The translations under genes and the position numbers were made by a program. 32,391 nucleotides of DNA from a virus: IMG/VR virus record IMGVR_UViG_3300042882_000535, positions 1 to 32,391 of that record. One strand, written 5' to 3'. A model generated the notes under the pieces. The model searched no databases. It was not told the origin of the DNA and worked only from the letters and a program-made list of their open reading frames with translations. Positions 30,242 through 32,391 of this stretch are shown piece after piece (within the stretch, counting starts at the first letter, position 1; every line of letters starts with the position of its first letter).

Positions 30242-30643
30242 TCAATATTTAGAACCATTTTTAGCTGTCTTCTTAAACAGCTTAACCCACTCTTGTACAT
30301 CAATAAGTGGGACTTTAATGAACACTGAGTATTTGGATTTCAATTTCACAAATACGTAACCTTTTTGGGATATCACCTCTACTATCAGATGTCTAATGAA
30401 GTTTGGTGCAAAATTAACCAAGAACGCATTTTTATTTTGGAGTATTGCCGTAATTTCATCGGATGGTGGTAGCTCATCCAAGGCTCTTTGATACGTAGAC
30501 TCCTTTATGAGTACGCTATCTTCAGTGTGCTCTGGTACAAGATACTTTACCATCCAGATAAAATTACCATCTGGCAATAGTATCTTATACGATTTATCAT
30601 TTTCAAATACAATTGAGCCTTTATGCCATTGATATTCACTCAT
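30242..30643 (-). CDS. Hypothetical protein, 133 aa
   Basis: The ATG at 30643 overlaps the stop of the polymerase gene (TAATG), with CAGGAG upstream, so translation is coupled. The product starts MSEYQWHKGSIVFENDKSYKILL and contains IVEVISQKGYVFVKLKSKY and a C-terminal helix (WVKLFKKTAKNGS). Mixed alpha/beta, soluble, basic end. It might interact with the polymerase, but that is only from position. No family recognised. Confidence 0.6.
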   Translation of the reverse strand: MSEYQWHKGSIVFENDKSYKILLPDGNFIWMVKYLVPEHTEDSVLIKESTYQRALDELPPSDEITAILQNKNAFLVNFAPNFIRHLIVEVISQKGYVFVKLKSKYSVFIKVPLIDVQEWVKLFKKTAKNGSKY

Positions 30644-32391
30644 TAGTGAGTCTCCTGCCAATTATTACCAATTTTAGAATCACCATCCATGATATCCACA
30701 CCTACTAATTTAGGGCCTTCTTTGAATGCAAGTTTAGCTAACCTAGCAGCTTCTTCTGCATCAGCTTCTTTCACCATAAATTGAACCTCATCGTGATACA
30801 TTATCAAAGGTACATATTCTATCTTTGCTGTATCTAAGTACTCCATTAATAGCATCAAGGCTAGACTACAAGTTATTTTCTCCAAAGATTGTAACAAGTA
30901 TACTAGTAGTTTATGAGGACTATCTACGTAAACCGGAGCACCACTTATTGATGGTACATATGGCTCCCCAAATTGTTTAGTGTAATTATAGGTGGACATT
31001 AATTTATTGACTAACGTTTCAAACCCTGGAACAGCTTTTGTAAATTCAACTTTAAGTACATTACCTTGTTTTGCATTAAACGATCCAAATATGTAAGACC
31101 AAAGTTTTTTACCAGAAGCACCAAATAAGAAAGCATACAAAACCCTTTTAGCAACAGAACGTGGTACTTGATGATCAATACCCATCTTTAACAAAGCATT
31201 TGTAAGAGCCTTAGCATTGAATGTATGAATATCCCCATTCAGTAATTCATGTGTGAATTCATCATTCTTTAGGTAGAATGCTAGACCTCTGGCTTGGTTT
31301 CCAGCTGAGTCGGCACCGATTATCTTCCAACCTTCAGGACAAGTGAACAAGCGTCTTATTTCAGGACCCCACAAAGAAACAGATTCACCGTCACCAGTGA
31401 TTTCTCCAGAGGGGATATTAGCTATCAATTTATGTCTAACACGGAAACTAGGAGTGCCAATCGTGAACACTTCGCCATGTAGATAATCTTTTTCATCTAA
31501 CGCCTCTAACCAACCAGTAAGAATAGCAAGTCGTGAATTAGTAGTTGAGTATCTTCTGTACAACTGACCATGGCCACCTAGCATCTCTAAACTTTCATCG
31601 GTTATTTTAGGAGATGTATTTACAGATTTACCATTAGCTTCTCTCTTTGTATTCCATTCAGTGGGAACCCAACCATTACGAAATAGGAATATTTTTACAT
31701 CTGCGGGGGAGCTCAATTTCAATTCTACTAACTCAACACGACAGTATGGGCCTTCTACTAAACGTTCTTCTCCTATCGCACCAGACCAGGGATCAACTCT
31801 AAACCACTTAGCTGTATGAGAGTCGTACTCACCTGTTTTTAACCATTTTGGCTTTTTGGAATCGTCTTTAGGATCTTTATTCTTGAATCGAACACCTAAT
31901 ACAGGTTCTAATTCCTCTTTGATCGCCTTCGATTCAGCGCTAAGTTTTAATAAAAGAGCCTCTCCTGCTACACGATCGAATAGCCAACCATGCATACGCG
32001 CTTTGGCACACCACTCTGCTACTGCATGCTCGGCCTTTAAATGAGTACGTATCAGGGGATTTTTATGGTACAGTACGGCATACTCTTCCATGAGTATCTT
32101 ATCAACTTTAGCGTTTATTTCAGTATCAGTTATACAGCGACTACGCATCTCAGGAGTGTATTTACTCCAATCTTCATGCTCTTGTTTAGGCATCCCTAAA
32201 TGATCACCCCAAGCTTCGATTGAGTGTCCTTTGTCACCAAATCGTCTATAGTTCAAGATCTGTGAAAATAACAAAGTGTCCTTTAACGCAGTTGTTTTGC
32301 TTGGTCTGAATTTGAATAGCTTATATAATAGTGGTAAATCATGTCCCATTAAATTGTGACAAGATATGCTGCTCGCAGCTCTGAGATGGGG
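30643..32391 (-). CDS. DNA polymerase, family A (T7 type), 5' end missing
   Basis: The frame is open to the right edge, so at least the first part of the exonuclease domain is outside. Inside, the proofreading region has SCHNLMGHD (exo II type H-N...D) and ITDTEINAK (exo III). The polymerase domain has motif A GADSAGNQARGLAFYL, motif B KRVLYAFLFGA and motif C MYHDEV (catalytic Asp-Glu pair). It copies the phage genome together with the primase-helicase. In motif A the usual Glu after Asp-x-Ser is Gln or absent, as in T7 where Ile-Gln stands there. At least 582 residues are visible. The end overlaps the next gene. Confidence 0.93.
   Translation of the reverse strand, partial: PHLRAASSISCHNLMGHDLPLLYKLFKFRPSKTTALKDTLLFSQILNYRRFGDKGHSIEAWGDHLGMPKQEHEDWSKYTPEMRSRCITDTEINAKVDKILMEEYAVLYHKNPLIRTHLKAEHAVAEWCAKARMHGWLFDRVAGEALLLKLSAESKAIKEELEPVLGVRFKNKDPKDDSKKPKWLKTGEYDSHTAKWFRVDPWSGAIGEERLVEGPYCRVELVELKLSSPADVKIFLFRNGWVPTEWNTKREANGKSVNTSPKITDESLEMLGGHGQLYRRYSTTNSRLAILTGWLEALDEKDYLHGEVFTIGTPSFRVRHKLIANIPSGEITGDGESVSLWGPEIRRLFTCPEGWKIIGADSAGNQARGLAFYLKNDEFTHELLNGDIHTFNAKALTNALLKMGIDHQVPRSVAKRVLYAFLFGASGKKLWSYIFGSFNAKQGNVLKVEFTKAVPGFETLVNKLMSTYNYTKQFGEPYVPSISGAPVYVDSPHKLLVYLLQSLEKITCSLALMLLMEYLDTAKIEYVPLIMYHDEVQFMVKEADAEEAARLAKLAFKEGPKLVGVDIMDGDSKIGNNWQETH

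Overview
The window is a contiguous piece of a double-stranded DNA phage genome. Every convincing gene is on the minus strand, so transcription runs from right to left. Genes are tightly packed, many with ATGA or TAATG stop/start overlaps, and the base composition is moderately AT-rich. The replication set (family A DNA polymerase, gp4-type primase-helicase, flap-type exonuclease, ATP-dependent ligase, RNase HI) is T7-like, but no phage RNA polymerase is visible. Together with a B12-dependent ribonucleotide reductase this suggests a lytic podovirus-like phage of a Gram-negative host. I cannot name the phage or the host, and the genome extends past both ends.

Right part (about 14.9-32.4 kb), nucleotide metabolism and replication. 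In transcription order: DNA polymerase (5' end off the window), a small unknown gene, a MazG-like pyrophosphohydrolase, 5'-3' exonuclease, a SegE-like GIY-YIG nuclease, and a primase-helicase carrying a LAGLIDADG intein. Several small genes follow, including two tandem paralogues, then a class II ribonucleotide reductase (NrdJ type) split by a 719-nt group I intron that holds two small ORFs. After a terminator come small genes, DNA ligase, a nucleotidyltransferase-fold protein, and a self-contained promoter-gene-terminator cassette at 17.9-18.8 kb. The part ends with an oligoribonuclease-like exonuclease, RNase HI and a run of small unknown genes.

The boundary at 14,413-14,887 is the only long gene-free stretch. 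It holds an AT-rich 11-bp phased repeat array, two long homopolymer tracts and a strong UUCG-loop terminator. It separates replication genes from morphogenesis genes.

Left part (1-14.4 kb), packaging, virion and lysis genes: a probable small terminase, a small membrane protein, a basic protein, large terminase, four virion-like proteins, then the receptor-binding block. That block has three spike modules (two beta-helix proteins and one polysaccharide-deacetylase fusion). A recurring N-terminal module of about 40 residues is found in four proteins and probably docks them to the tail. A lysis-like cluster (holin candidate and small membrane protein) lies between the spike modules, and the window ends in the start of a possible portal gene.

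The most notable items are the intron, which splits the codon of the predicted thiyl-radical cysteine of the reductase and carries two ORFs that are not recognisable homing endonucleases; the intein in the helicase; the shared anchor module of the spikes; and the 11-bp array.
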